Assembly (NCBI GenBank): GCA_029260535.1
Contig: JAJDDA010000056.1
Span: forward strand, 1-34,013
Source: Phycisphaerales bacterium
GTDB lineage: Bacteria > Planctomycetota > Phycisphaerae > Phycisphaerales > UBA1924
Direction of reading: 5' to 3'
Length of the DNA: 34,013 nt
Shown here: in pieces, positions 22,200 to 32,000 of the stretch
Numbering within the stretch: the stretch's first letter is position 1
Layout: every line of letters begins with the position of its first letter
Program-made: the position numbers and the translations under genes
The notes under the pieces: generated by a model
What the model saw: only the letters and a program-made list of their open reading frames with translations
Told to the model about the DNA's origin: nothing
Database searches by the model: none

Positions 22200-23699
22200 A
22201 TGTCACACCCACTGCTTGAAACTCTCGGGATCGCGAACGACCCCCGCCTTCAGGGCGGGCCCGGCGCGATCGACACGATCAATCCATCCACGAACGAGGC
22301 GATCGCGAGCGTGGCGCTCGATGACGCTTCGGCATACGAGGCGGCGGTCGGCCGATCGCAGGCGGCGTTCATCAAATGGCGGATGACGCCTGGCCCGGTG
22401 CGCGGCGAAGTCGTCCGGCAGATCGGGCTGAAACTCCGCGAGCAGATCGAGCCGCTCGGTGAACTGATCGCTCTGGAGATGGGGAAGATCCGCGCCGAAG
22501 GCATCGGCGAGGTGCAGGAAGCGGTGGACATCGCGGACTTCGCGGTGGGGCTGTCGCGGCAGTTGTACGGGTTGACGATCGCGAGCGAGCGTCCTGAGCA
22601 CCGGATGATGGAGCAGTGGCACCCGCTCGGTCCGGTCGGGTGCATCACGGCGTTCAATTTCCCGGTCGCGGTGTGGGCTTGGAACGCGATGCTCGCGGCG
22701 GCGTGCGGCGATCCGGTGATCTGGAAGCCGAGCCTGATCTCTCCGTTGTGCGCGATGGCGACGCACAAATTGTGCAACGACGCGGCGATGGCAGCCGGGG
22801 CGCCGGATGGGTTGTTTGAATTAGTCATCGGAACGGATCAGGAGGTCGGCGAGCGGATGATCGCGGACAAGCGGCTTCCGCTGATCAGCGCGACGGGGTC
22901 GTGCCGGATGGGCAAGCGCGTCGGCGAGGTCGTCGGCGGCAGGCTGGGGCGTTCGCTGCTCGAACTCGGCGGGAACAACGCGATGATCGTGTTGGAGGAC
23001 GCCGACCTGGAGATGGCGACGAGGGCGATCGTCTTCGGCGCGATCGGGACGTGCGGGCAGCGGTGCACCTCGACGCGGCGCCTGCTCGCGCAGGACAGCA
23101 TCGTCGACGGTTTGGTCGATCGGCTGGTCAAGGCGTACAAGAGCGCCACGATCGGGGATCCGCTGGATCCGGGCACACTCGTTGGGCCGCTGGTGAATGA
23201 GCAGTCGGTCGATGCGATGATGTCGGCGCTCGACGAGGCGCGCCAGCAAGGCGGCGAAGTGATTGTCGGCGGCGAGCGGTTGGATCGCCCTGGGAACTTT
23301 GTGACCCCCGCGATCGTGAAGGTCCCCAAAGGGAAGGCGTTCCCGGTCGCGGCGTGCGAGACGTTCGCGCCGATCCTGTATGTCTTTGCGATCGACGACC
23401 TCGAGCAGGCGATCGGGATGCAGAACAGCGTGGATCAGGGGCTGTCGAGCGCGGTCTTCACGACCAACGTGCTCGCTGCGGAGCGGTTCCTTTCACCGGA
23501 AGGGAGCGACTGCGGGATCGCGAACGTGAATATCGGGACGAGCGGCGCCGAGATCGGCGGGGCGTTCGGCGGCGAGAAAGAGACCGGCGGAGGCCGCGAG
23601 AGCGGCTCGGACGCATGGAAAGCGTACATGCGTCGGCAGACGAACACGGTGAACTATGGATCGAGCCTTCCGTTAGCGCAAGGTGTTGTCTTTGGTTGA
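22200..23699 (+). CDS. amaB: ALDH7-type aldehyde dehydrogenase (aminoadipate-semialdehyde dehydrogenase)
   Basis: An NAD(P)-dependent dehydrogenase of 499 residues in the antiquitin/AmaB branch, which oxidises alpha-aminoadipate semialdehyde in lysine catabolism. It has the catalytic Cys289 in GQRCTSTRR, Glu255 in LELGGNN, Asn153 in FNFP and Lys176 in WKPS. The C-terminal block (NVNIGTSGAEIGGAFGG, then GGGRESGSDAWK) is nearly word for word that of the ALDH7 family. No other lysine-degradation gene is in the window. Some family members act on other aldehydes or protect against aldehyde and osmotic stress, so the substrate is inferred. It starts 101 bases upstream of, and divergent from, the membrane-pilin fusion gene, and ends 36 bases before mlaF. 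Confidence 0.9.
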   Translation: MSHPLLETLGIANDPRLQGGPGAIDTINPSTNEAIASVALDDASAYEAAVGRSQAAFIKWRMTPGPVRGEVVRQIGLKLREQIEPLGELIALEMGKIRAEGIGEVQEAVDIADFAVGLSRQLYGLTIASERPEHRMMEQWHPLGPVGCITAFNFPVAVWAWNAMLAAACGDPVIWKPSLISPLCAMATHKLCNDAAMAAGAPDGLFELVIGTDQEVGERMIADKRLPLISATGSCRMGKRVGEVVGGRLGRSLLELGGNNAMIVLEDADLEMATRAIVFGAIGTCGQRCTSTRRLLAQDSIVDGLVDRLVKAYKSATIGDPLDPGTLVGPLVNEQSVDAMMSALDEARQQGGEVIVGGERLDRPGNFVTPAIVKVPKGKAFPVAACETFAPILYVFAIDDLEQAIGMQNSVDQGLSSAVFTTNVLAAERFLSPEGSDCGIANVNIGTSGAEIGGAFGGEKETGGGRESGSDAWKAYMRRQTNTVNYGSSLPLAQGVVFG

Positions 23700-23722
23700 A
23701 TTGCACCGATAGACGTTGGGTC

Positions 23723-23727
23723 AGGAG
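23723..23727 (+). promoter_or_regulatory. Shine-Dalgarno AGGAG for the TTG start of mlaF
   Basis: AGGAG lies 8 bases before the TTG at 23736. It supports this non-ATG start, since no ATG exists between it and the first conserved ABC-ATPase residues. Confidence 0.65.
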
Positions 23728-23735
23728 TGATCTGA

Positions 23736-24668
23736 TTGAGTAGCGCAGAACCCATCATCTCGATCCGGGGGCTGAAGAAGAAATTCGGCGACGCCACCGT
23801 CCTGCGCGATGTCAATCTGGACATTTACAAGGGCGAGACGATGGTGATCATGGGCGGGTCGGGGTCCGGCAAGTCCACGATGCTGCGGCTGATCATCGGG
23901 AGTTTCCCGCCGACCGAGGGCGAGATCACGCTGTTCGGCAAGAACATCTGCGGCTTGAATGAGTCCGGGATGAACGAGGTGCGCAAACGGTTCGGGGTGC
24001 TGTTCCAGTCCGGCGCGCTGTTCAACTCGATGACGCTCGCCGAGAACGTGGCGCTCCCTTTGTGCGAGCACACCGATCTGGACCAGATGATCATTGACAT
24101 CACGGTGAAGATCAAGCTCGAGCTGGTCGGGCTGCGCGAGCACGCGGACAAGTTCCCGGCGGAGATCTCGGGAGGCATGAAGAAGCGTGCGGGGCTGGCG
24201 CGGGCCCTGGCGCTGGATCCTGAGATCCTGTTCTATGACGAGCCGAGCGCGGGGCTGGATCCGGTGACGAGCGCTGAGATCGACCGGCTGATCGTGGACC
24301 TGACGAAGAAGCTGGGTGTTACGAGCGTGGTGGTGACGCACGAGATGGATAGCGCGTTCACGATCGCGGACCGGATGGCGATGCTGGACAAGGGCCGGAT
24401 GCTGCGGGTGGACACGCTCGAGGCGTACGACGCGATCCGGAGCCTGAGCGACGACGAGGCGGCCGGGCGTTCGACGGACGATCGGCTGATCCGGCAGTTT
24501 TTAAGAGGCGACGCCGAGGGACCGATCACAGAACGGAAGGCGGCGCTCAGTTACGCGGAGGACCTGCTGGGGATGAGCCCTGGCCAGAAGCCGACCGCGC
24601 CGAGCATCGAGCCGACCAGGGTGGTGACCAAGAGCAAGATCATGACCGACGACGAGCAGCAAGGCTGA
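23736..24668 (+). CDS. mlaF: MlaF-type ABC transporter ATPase
   Basis: The ATPase of the Mla phospholipid-trafficking ABC transporter, on the cytoplasmic face of the inner membrane. 310 residues: Walker A GGSGSGKST (40-48), Q-loop LFQSGALFNSMT (89-100; SGALFNS is typical of MlaF/Mce ATPases), signature SGGMKKR (145-151), Walker B ILFYDEPSAGLDP and switch His202. A C-terminal extension (about 235-310) is longer than in E. coli MlaF, with no clear motif. It begins with TTG behind a good ribosome site. mlaD follows 46 bases later. The permease gene mlaE, usually between or beside them, is not in the window. Confidence 0.92.
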   Translation: MSSAEPIISIRGLKKKFGDATVLRDVNLDIYKGETMVIMGGSGSGKSTMLRLIIGSFPPTEGEITLFGKNICGLNESGMNEVRKRFGVLFQSGALFNSMTLAENVALPLCEHTDLDQMIIDITVKIKLELVGLREHADKFPAEISGGMKKRAGLARALALDPEILFYDEPSAGLDPVTSAEIDRLIVDLTKKLGVTSVVVTHEMDSAFTIADRMAMLDKGRMLRVDTLEAYDAIRSLSDDEAAGRSTDDRLIRQFLRGDAEGPITERKAALSYAEDLLGMSPGQKPTAPSIEPTRVVTKSKIMTDDEQQG

Positions 24669-24714
24669 GTTGATTGCTGCCGCTCACCGGGCTGGGCGAT
24701 GAAAGGGATGGACG

Positions 24715-25917
24715 ATGGCTGGTCGAGAACAATCCAACGCGATGCGGGCGGGTGTCTTTGTGGTGGTGAGTATTCTGCTCGCGGTGTTCATCATCGTGCT
24801 GCTCTCGGGGATCCGCGAGCGGCTGACACCGGCGAACAGCTACACCGTCCGGTTCGATCTCGCGATCGGCGCGCAGGGCCTGAGCGAGGGCTCGGAGGTG
24901 CGCATCGGCGGGCAGAAGGTCGGGCAGGTCTCCGGCGTGCGGTTCACTTCTGAGAGCGACAACGGGATGCCGTCATGGGTCGATGTCAAGATCCGCATCC
25001 CGCGCAGGATCAAGCTGCACGAGGGGACGAAGGCGCAGTTGGAGGTCCCGCTGTTGGGATCGACTTCGGTGCTGAACTTCCCGAACCTCGGGGTGGCGTC
25101 GGCGCCACTCATCGATCGCGGCGGCGTGATCAGCGGCCAACTCGCGGCGCCTGCGTTCCTGTCATCCGCAGGGTATGGCGCGGATCAATCGAACCAGATG
25201 CAGAATATCCTGACCGGGATGGACGACATCGTGACGCGCGTCAATGAGGGGATCGTCCCGGGCATGGAGGAGGTCGTTTCCGATGTGCAGGGCCGGTCCG
25301 GGAAGTGGTTTGACCACATCGATTCGACAACACTCGATGCGAAGGAGCTTGTCGCGAGCCTCCGGTCAATGGTGGACGAGAACCGGTCATCGATCGATGC
25401 AACGATCGCTAACGCGGAGAGCGTGAGCGGCAAGGCGGACGAGATCGCGACGAGGGTGCAGGACGAGATGATCGATACCGCGATCGAGATGCTCGAGGGC
25501 GGCCGGTCGCGTGTTGACGAGGCGCGCGCGGTCATCGATCGTGTCGATTCGCTGATCCAGGAGCAGGCGCCGAACGTGCGCATGTCGATGGCAAACCTGC
25601 GGCTGACCGCGGACCAGTTCAAGCTCGCGTCGATGGAGGTGCGCCGGGCGCCCTGGCGGTTGCTCTACCGTCCGGACACGAAGGAACTCGAGTACGAGCT
25701 GCTCTACGACGCGGCTCGGTCGTACGCGGACGCGGTGAGCAACCTGCGCGGGGCTTCGGTCTCGCTTGAGGCGGCGGCGCAGACGGATGGTTCGAGGCTG
25801 GCCCTCGACGGGCAGACGATCAATGAGCTCTCGGGACAGGTCGGCGACGCGTTCTCGGAATATCAGGTCGCCGAGGAAAAATTCCTTGGGCTGCTGCTTG
25901 AAAAAGCAGGGAAGTAA
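24715..25917 (+). CDS. mlaD: MlaD/MCE-domain substrate-binding protein
   Basis: 400 residues: an N-terminal membrane helix (about 11-31), an MCE domain (about 41-120; YTVRFDLAIG..L..GSEVRIGGQKVGQV), then a long helical periplasmic region (about 155-400). MlaD-type proteins form hexameric rings that carry phospholipids between the membranes. The long helical tail resembles extended MCE proteins that form a needle or tunnel, rather than the short E. coli MlaD (183 residues). GATGAAAGGGATGG precedes the ATG and supplies a purine-rich ribosome site. It forms an operon with mlaF. The tail may bridge part of the periplasm, which is an inference from its length. Confidence 0.9.
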   Translation: MAGREQSNAMRAGVFVVVSILLAVFIIVLLSGIRERLTPANSYTVRFDLAIGAQGLSEGSEVRIGGQKVGQVSGVRFTSESDNGMPSWVDVKIRIPRRIKLHEGTKAQLEVPLLGSTSVLNFPNLGVASAPLIDRGGVISGQLAAPAFLSSAGYGADQSNQMQNILTGMDDIVTRVNEGIVPGMEEVVSDVQGRSGKWFDHIDSTTLDAKELVASLRSMVDENRSSIDATIANAESVSGKADEIATRVQDEMIDTAIEMLEGGRSRVDEARAVIDRVDSLIQEQAPNVRMSMANLRLTADQFKLASMEVRRAPWRLLYRPDTKELEYELLYDAARSYADAVSNLRGASVSLEAAAQTDGSRLALDGQTINELSGQVGDAFSEYQVAEEKFLGLLLEKAGK

Positions 25918-25933
25918 GCCTCTCGGCGTGCAA

Positions 25934-26140
25934 TCACCACCGGCCGGTGCGCATTTTTCTTGACCAGATGCCGAAGCGGATCAGCCTCCGGATGGTTTCG
26001 GTGCGCGTGGGTTGATGCCCCGGTCCCAGCGCGGTTTCCCAGCGCCAGCGCCAGTAAGCGCCCTTGAATCTGAATCTGGTGATGACACCGAGCCTGAGCA
26101 GCTCGAAGATGCCGAGGAGGTTTTCGAGTGTTCGGTGCAT
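25934..26140 (-). CDS. Small basic protein of unknown function
   Basis: 68 residues, rich in Arg and Trp: ENLLGIFELLRLGVITRFRFKG is followed by YWRWRWETALG, then a basic helix RRLIRFGIWSRKMR. I recall similar short proteins in planctomycete genomes but cannot name a family. The first helix is amphipathic and could lie on the membrane. It starts 12 bases after the manC stop on the same strand, so it is probably the last gene of that unit. It converges on mlaD with a 16-base gap. No signal peptide or catalytic motif is seen. Confidence 0.65.
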   Translation of the reverse strand: MHRTLENLLGIFELLRLGVITRFRFKGAYWRWRWETALGPGHQPTRTETIRRLIRFGIWSRKMRTGRW

Positions 26141-26152
26141 CTGGATTTGTTG

Positions 26153-27244
26153 TTATTTGAGATCGTCGGGGAGCAGGGCGTGGATCTCTTTCAGTCGCTC
26201 GGCCTCGTCGCGGGGCATGACGAGCGTTGCCTTGGGGGTGTGGACCACGATGAGGTTGTCCGCGCCAAGAACGGCGACGTGATGACCAGGATTGGACGAA
26301 GCGACGAGCGTGTTCTTGCAATCGAGCAGCGTCGCGTTGGCGCCCTCGACGAGCGACTCGCGGTTGTTGTTGGTGTCGGGCTCGATGGTGTCGGCGAAGG
26401 AGGGCCAGCTCCCGACGTCGAGCCATTCGACATCGGTGAGCACGGTGCAGACATTGAACTTGTTGTCGGCGGCGGCGGGCTCCATGACGGCGTAGTCGAT
26501 GCTCGTCTTGGGGAGCGTCGGGTAGACGTCGTTGAGGACGCGCTGCTGATCGGGGGTGTCCCAGGCTTTGGCGATGGTGTCGAGACCTGCGCGGGATTCC
26601 GGGAGGTAAGCGCCGATGGCGTCGAGGATGGTCGAGGCGCGCCAGACGAACATGCCGGAGTTCCACCCGAAGTCACCGGAGTCGAGGAACTGCTGCGCGG
26701 TTTCGAGGTTGGGTTTTTCGGCGTAGCGCTGGACGGCGAAGGCGCCCGCACGGCCCTCGATCTGTGTTGAACGCTGGACGTAGCCGTAACCGGTCGCGGG
26801 GAAGGTGGGCTTGATCGAGAACGTGACGAGCCGCGAGGGATCATCTTCACAGAGCGTGAAAGCGAGATCGACGCACTGCTGGAAGACATCGGTCGGACGG
26901 ATAAGGTGATCGGCGGTGAAGACCGCGAAGACCGCTTCAGGATCGCGTTTGGCGATGACCGCAGCGGCGAGACCGACCGCATTGACGGTGTCGCGCAGCG
27001 CCGGCTCACCGATGAGGCGGTCGTTGGTGAATCCGGGAAGGGAAGCGATGATCGGCTCGCGGTAGCGCTCGTTGGTGCAGATGTAGCGGCGGTCAGCAGG
27101 GACGATGCCTTCGAGCCGATCGGCGGCGATCTCGAGGAGCGAGCGCCCCTGGATAAAGGGGACGAGTTGCTTGGGCATCTCCTGCCGGCTCATCGGCCAG
27201 AGGCGGGTGCCGGCGCCGCCGGCCATGATCATTGCGTGTCGCAT
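26153..27244 (-). CDS. manC: Mannose-1-phosphate guanylyltransferase
   Basis: Makes GDP-mannose from mannose 1-phosphate and GTP, for surface polysaccharides or glycoproteins (cytoplasmic). 363 residues with the nucleotidyltransferase P-loop GGAGTRLWPMSR (9-20), TADHLI, ATGYGYV, the EKP motif, WNSGMFVW and SIDYAVME, all in family order. At this length it lacks the C-terminal phosphomannose isomerase domain of bifunctional ManC/AlgA. The small basic protein follows 12 bases later. Upstream lies a gap with a pair of related palindromes. No other polysaccharide gene is in the window. Confidence 0.92.
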   Translation of the reverse strand: MRHAMIMAGGAGTRLWPMSRQEMPKQLVPFIQGRSLLEIAADRLEGIVPADRRYICTNERYREPIIASLPGFTNDRLIGEPALRDTVNAVGLAAAVIAKRDPEAVFAVFTADHLIRPTDVFQQCVDLAFTLCEDDPSRLVTFSIKPTFPATGYGYVQRSTQIEGRAGAFAVQRYAEKPNLETAQQFLDSGDFGWNSGMFVWRASTILDAIGAYLPESRAGLDTIAKAWDTPDQQRVLNDVYPTLPKTSIDYAVMEPAAADNKFNVCTVLTDVEWLDVGSWPSFADTIEPDTNNNRESLVEGANATLLDCKNTLVASSNPGHHVAVLGADNLIVVHTPKATLVMPRDEAERLKEIHALLPDDLK

Positions 27245-27290
27245 AGTGGATTGAACTTAACGAGTTGGGAGCGGAGCTGCGCATCGGGTG

Positions 27291-27365
27291 GCGTGGCTAT
27301 GCGGAGCAGAGCCACGGATGGGATGGAGCGATTACTCGTCGTGGTTCTGCTTCGCATAACCACGG
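27291..27365. repeat. Pair of related palindromes in inverted orientation
   Basis: Two 23-26-base units at 27292-27317 and 27340-27365 are reverse complements of each other with three mismatches. Each unit is itself a near-perfect hairpin: GTGGCT/AGCCAC in the first and GTGGTT/AACCAC in the second, with a short TGC/GCA inner stem. They fill the gap between the manC start and the ruvA stop. They could be a REP-like repeat, a bidirectional transcription stop for ruvA, or a regulatory structure. There is no T run. Confidence 0.65.
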
Positions 27366-27383
27366 CACCCAGATGAGGAAAAC

Positions 27384-28019
27384 TCATCCCGGTCTTGATG
27401 CGAAGGCGGCCGCGAGGAGCAGGTCGGCGTTGTCGATCGTCGGGTCGCGCTCCACGGCGAGGTTGACGAGACGCTCGGCATCAGGGCGCGATTCACCAAG
27501 TCGGACGAGCGCGGCGATGGCTTGCGAGGCGATCCCGGTGTTGGCGGCGCCGGGCTTGGGCTCGATGAGGTTGTCGTGGAGTTCGGGGGTGATGAACTTG
27601 TCGACTTTGCCGCCGAGCTCGGCGCAGATGGTCTCGGCGAGCCGGGCGCCGATCTCGGGGAGGGTGCGGAGGAATGTCGTGTCCTTGCGCGAGATGGCGG
27701 CGGCGATGTCGCCGGTCGGGGCGGCCATGGCGCGGAGGGCCTTGCGCGAGCCGACGCCCTTGACGGTGGTGAAGAGCTCGAAGAAGCGGCGGTCGGATTC
27801 GGTGGTGAAGGCGATCAGTCGGGGGGTCAGGTGCGAGCCCTGGCCCGAGGCCTCGTAGATTTCGAGGGTTTCGAGGGTGATGGAGGCGCCGGCCCGGCCT
27901 TCGAGGGATTCGGCGGCGCTGGCGGGGAGCATGGCGCGGTAGGTCAGCCCGATCGGGAGCGTGACGAGGACCGCGCTGGCTTCGATCGAGTCGAGCGTGC
28001 CTGTGATTCGGACGAGCAT
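27384..28019 (-). CDS. ruvA: Holliday junction branch migration protein RuvA
   Basis: Binds Holliday junctions as a tetramer and loads the RuvB motor during recombinational repair (cytoplasm). 211 residues: N-terminal OB-fold (MLVRITGTLDSIE..., 1-62); two helix-hairpin-helix motifs (FFELFTTVKGVGSRKAL, 79-95, and TLPEIGARLAETI, 119-131); a linker; and the C-terminal RuvB-contacting domain (about 163-211). A longer frame up to 28271 is not coding before Met at 28019. It lies 31 bases after the acyltransferase gene on the same strand, probably co-transcribed. ruvB and ruvC are not adjacent. Confidence 0.93.
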   Translation of the reverse strand: MLVRITGTLDSIEASAVLVTLPIGLTYRAMLPASAAESLEGRAGASITLETLEIYEASGQGSHLTPRLIAFTTESDRRFFELFTTVKGVGSRKALRAMAAPTGDIAAAISRKDTTFLRTLPEIGARLAETICAELGGKVDKFITPELHDNLIEPKPGAANTGIASQAIAALVRLGESRPDAERLVNLAVERDPTIDNADLLLAAAFASRPG

Positions 28020-28050
28020 GCGTTGGGTCCGGGCGGGGTGGTGCGGTCGG

Positions 28051-28890
28051 TCAATGGTGCGTGCGGCTGGCTTTACGCCGGCCCGCTGCAAAGTACCTGC
28101 TGGCGCGCCAGCGTGCGCGGGGGCGCCTGGGCGCGACCGGCTCGCGGAAGGCGTCGTCGTTCTCGGGGACCGATTCGCCCTCGGGCCAGCCGGTCCACTG
28201 CAGGTACTTGTTCTGGAGGTCGTCAACGACGTGCCGAGGCGAGATCCGTGAACCCTCGGCCTCAGCCGCATAGTCGATGATGGGCATCACGCGGATCCTG
28301 GCGCTGCTCGGGGTCCAGAGGCTCGCCCACGCGGGGTCGACCTGCGGGGCGTCCTCGATGATGATCGGCAGGACCCTGGCGCCGGTGCGGGCGATGAGCA
28401 TGCCGACACCGGGGAGGAACGGGAAGAGCGTCTGGACGGGGCGCTCGATCCGGCCCTCGGGAAAGATCCCGATGACACCACCTGATTTCACGTGGGCGAT
28501 GGCCTGCCGAAGCCCGGCGGCGCCGCCTTTGTGGGAGCGGTCGATGAAGATGATGCGGGACCAGTCCCAGACTTTGTCGAGCCACGAGACCTTCATGTCC
28601 TGGGCCATGAGCCAGCGGATCTCGAACTTGCACGAGGCCTGGATGAAGAGCGGATCGACCCCGGCGGTGTGGTTCGCGATGACGATCAGTGGGCCTGAGG
28701 ACTTGGAATCGGGGATTGTTGCCTTGTTTTCGACGGTCAGGCGGTGGACGAGCCTCGAATAGACCTGCATCGTGCGGATGACGACCCCGGTGAGGATGTC
28801 ATCGCGCGTGGAGGCGGCCAGCACCCATCGGACCGCGAAGGCGAGGGAGAGGATCGGGATCAGGATGAGGAGGACGCCCCACAAGGTCAT
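28051..28890 (-). CDS. PlsC-like 1-acyl-glycerol-3-phosphate acyltransferase
   Basis: Probably transfers an acyl chain to lysophosphatidate in phospholipid synthesis, at the inner membrane. 279 residues: an N-terminal membrane helix (about 3-26), the catalytic NHTAGVD (H-x4-D, residues 73-79), a second block near IIFIDRS, and FPEGRIER (143-150) for substrate binding. The C-terminus is an Arg/Pro-rich tail of about 40 residues (APRRPRARWRASR...) that is not part of the fold. I start at ATG 28890; a TTG at 28953 would add 21 residues without a ribosome site. It is divergent from carB, with a 202-base gap, and followed by ruvA. Substrate specificity is unknown. Confidence 0.85.
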   Translation of the reverse strand: MTLWGVLLILIPILSLAFAVRWVLAASTRDDILTGVVIRTMQVYSRLVHRLTVENKATIPDSKSSGPLIVIANHTAGVDPLFIQASCKFEIRWLMAQDMKVSWLDKVWDWSRIIFIDRSHKGGAAGLRQAIAHVKSGGVIGIFPEGRIERPVQTLFPFLPGVGMLIARTGARVLPIIIEDAPQVDPAWASLWTPSSARIRVMPIIDYAAEAEGSRISPRHVVDDLQNKYLQWTGWPEGESVPENDDAFREPVAPRRPRARWRASRYFAAGRRKASRTHH

Positions 28891-29016
28891 GTGGCATATG
28901 TTAGCCGGTGCAAGCCTTTGGGTTCCGGGGAACTTGTTACTTTGCGCTGTCAATCATATTCGTCGTTCCGCGCCTTTGCGTGTTCGTAACTCTTTTTCGC
29001 ATTGAAGCCGTTCAAG

Positions 29017-29032
29017 GGAGGGCGTACCCTCC
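29017..29032 (+). other. Small hairpin in the carB leader
   Basis: GGAGGG (29017-29022) pairs with CCCTCC (29027-29032) around a 4-base loop, about 60 bases before the carB start. No T run follows. It may be leader structure; I see no evidence for a known riboswitch. The rest of the gap (28891-29092) must hold the promoters of plsC and carB, but I could not pick them with confidence. Confidence 0.35.
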
Positions 29033-29092
29033 GGCGGTTTGCGCGGATCGGGCGGTGTCCGGCGCGCGGGCTGAAGGGGAGCCGAGTCAACC

Positions 29093-32000
29093 ATGCCACG
29101 CCGGGATGATCTGCATACGGTATTGATTCTGGGGTCCGGTCCGATCGTGATCGGGCAGGGCTGTGAGTTTGATTATTCGGGGGTGCAGGCCTGCAAGGCC
29201 CTTCGGGAAGAGGGGTTGCGCGTGGTGCTCGTCAACTCCAACCCCGCGACGATCATGACAGACCCGGCGTATTCCGACCGGACGTACGTCGAGCCGGTGA
29301 CGGCCGAGGCGGTGCGGAAGGTGATCGAGCGCGAGGCGGCGCTGGGGAATCCGATCGATGCGCTGCTGCCGACGCTCGGCGGGCAGACGGCGCTCAACGT
29401 GGCGGCGAAGCTCTGGGACGACGGCGAGCTGCAACGGCTGGGCGTGGAATTGATCGGCGCGACGCGGGATGTGATCCACCGCGCGGAGGATCGGCAGCTC
29501 TTCAATGAGGTGTGCGCCTCGGCCGGGGTCGCGACGCCCGAATCACGAGTGGTGACCGATCTGGATGATGCCGAGGCGTTCCTTGATCAGGTGGGGCTCC
29601 CGGCGATCGTTCGCCCTGCGTTTACGCTCGGCGGCGAGGGCGGCGGGGTTGCGTACAACCTCGAAGAGTTCCGCGACATCGTGACGCGAGGACTGCGAGC
29701 CTCGATGATCGGGCAGGTGCAGATCGATCGGTCGCTGCTGGGATGGAAAGAATTTGAGCTTGAAGTGGTGCGCGACAAGCACGACAACTGCATCGTTGTG
29801 TGCGGCATCGAGAACATCGACGCGATGGGCGTGCACACCGGTGACTCGATCACCGTTGCGCCGATCCTGACATTAACCGACAAGCAGTACCAGCTGATGC
29901 GCGACACGGCGATCGTCGTGATGCGGGCGGTCGGCGTCGAGACGGGCGGCTCGAACGTGCAGTTCGGGGTGAACCCGGCCAATGGTGAGATGGTCGTCGT
30001 CGAGATGAACCCTAGGGTGTCGAGATCGAGCGCGCTGGCGAGCAAGGCGACGGGGTTCCCGATCGCGAAGATCGCTGCAAAGCTTGCGATCGGGTACACG
30101 CTCGATGAGCTGCGCAACGACGTGACCGGGACAACGAGCGCGTGCTTCGAGCCGACGATCGACTATGTCGTGACGAAGATGCCACGGTGGACGTTCGAGA
30201 AGTTCCCGGAAGCGGACGAAACACTCACAACACAGATGAAGAGTGTCGGCGAGGCGATGGCGATCGGGCGCACGTTCAAGGAGAGCCTGCAGAAGGTCAT
30301 CCGGTCGATGGAGGTCAAGCGCTTCGGGTTAGGGCTCGATCACAACGACAACTGGCTGGCGCACACGAAGGGCGACGCGGACGCGGAGTGGCCGATCGAT
30401 GAATCAAAGCTGACGCGGAAGCTCGCGGTCCCATCGCAGGGGCGGCTGTACTACGTCCGGTCGGCGCTGAAGATGGGCTGGACGATCGAGCGGATCAACG
30501 AGCTGTCGGGGATCGATCCGTTCTTCCTCGATCAGATTTTTCAACTCGTGTCGTTCGAGGATGAGCTGGTTGTCGCCGGGACGCTTGAGGATGTTTCGTC
30601 CGAGTTGATGGGTCGCGCCAAGCGATTGGGGTACTCCGATGCGCAATTGGCGCGGCTGTATCTGGGGGAGATCTCGTCGGCGACGATCCTGCAGGTGCGC
30701 ACGGCACGGAAAGCGCTGGGGGTGGAGCCGGTCTTCAAACTGGTTGACACGTGCGCTGCGGAGTTCGACGCGTTGACTCCATATTATTACTCGACGTACG
30801 AATCGCCGGTCAGCATCGGTGGCGTCGCGAGCGTGGACGACGAGATCCGCGTCAGCGACAACAAGAAGGTCGTGATCCTCGGTGGCGGCCCCAATCGGAT
30901 CGGGCAGGGGATCGAGTTTGATTACTGCTGCGTGCACGCGGCGCAGGCGGCGAGCGCGTGCGGGTTTGAGTCGGTGATGATCAACTCGAACCCGGAAACG
31001 GTCTCGACGGATTACGATACAAGCGACTTGCTCTTCTTCGAGCCGTTAACGCTTGAAGACACGCTCAACGTGCTCGAAAAACTCGGTGGCGATGACGGCT
31101 CGCTGATGCACGGCGTGGTCGTGCAGTTCGGCGGGCAGACGCCGTTGAACCTGGCGCACGGTTTGGAGAAAGCCGGCGTGCCGATCATCGGGACGAGCGT
31201 GGACTCGATCGACCTGGCGGAGGACCGCGAGCGGTTCAGCGCGCTGCTCAGGAAGCTCGATCTGGTGCAGCCCGCAAGCGGGATCGCGCACTCGATCGAC
31301 GAGGCGGTGCGCGAGGCGGACCGTTTGGGGTACCCGGTGCTCGTGCGACCCAGCTATGTGCTCGGCGGTCGCGGGATGGAGATCTGCCCTGACGAGGACG
31401 CGCTGCGGCAGTACATGGCGCGGGCGGTCGGCGCGAGCGAGTTCCGCGGCGCGCCGGTGCTGATCGACAAGTTCCTTGCCAGCGCGATCGAGATCGATGT
31501 TGATGTTGTTGCGGACTTTGACCAGGGCGGGAACGGCCAGGCGGTGGTCTGCGGCGTGATGGAGCACATCGAGCACGCGGGGGTCCACTCGGGGGATTCG
31601 ACGTGCACGGTGCCGCCTTATGATCTGCCACGGCGCACAGTGGAAGAGATCAAGCGCATCGCGCGGCTGCTCGCTGCGGAGCTGCGTGTGTGCGGGCTGA
31701 TGAACATGCAACTCGCGGCGACGGAGGACGGGCTGTTCATCATCGAGGTGAACCCGCGAGCCTCGCGGACGGCGCCGTTCGTTGGCAAAGCAAAGGGTGT
31801 TGCGTGGCCATCGGTCGCGGCGCGGGCGATGCTTGGCGATTCGCTCGGTGCGCAGGGTGTGACGGAGGTCGCCGACAACGGTTGGAACGCGGTGAAGGAA
31901 CCGGTGTTCCCGTTCGCGAAATTCCCGGGGGTGGACTTTGCGCTGGGTCCCGAGATGCGATCGACCGGTGAGGTGATGGGGTTGGATCGGTCGCTGCCGA

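Noticed and set aside
28020-28271. N-terminal extension of ruvA
   Set aside because: The added residues overlap the upstream acyltransferase gene in another frame and do not resemble RuvA; the family N-terminus MLVRITG starts at 28019.
28921-28975. carB promoter with -35 TTGTTA and -10 TATTCG at 17-base spacing
   Set aside because: Only partial matches to both hexamers; not supportable without transcript data.
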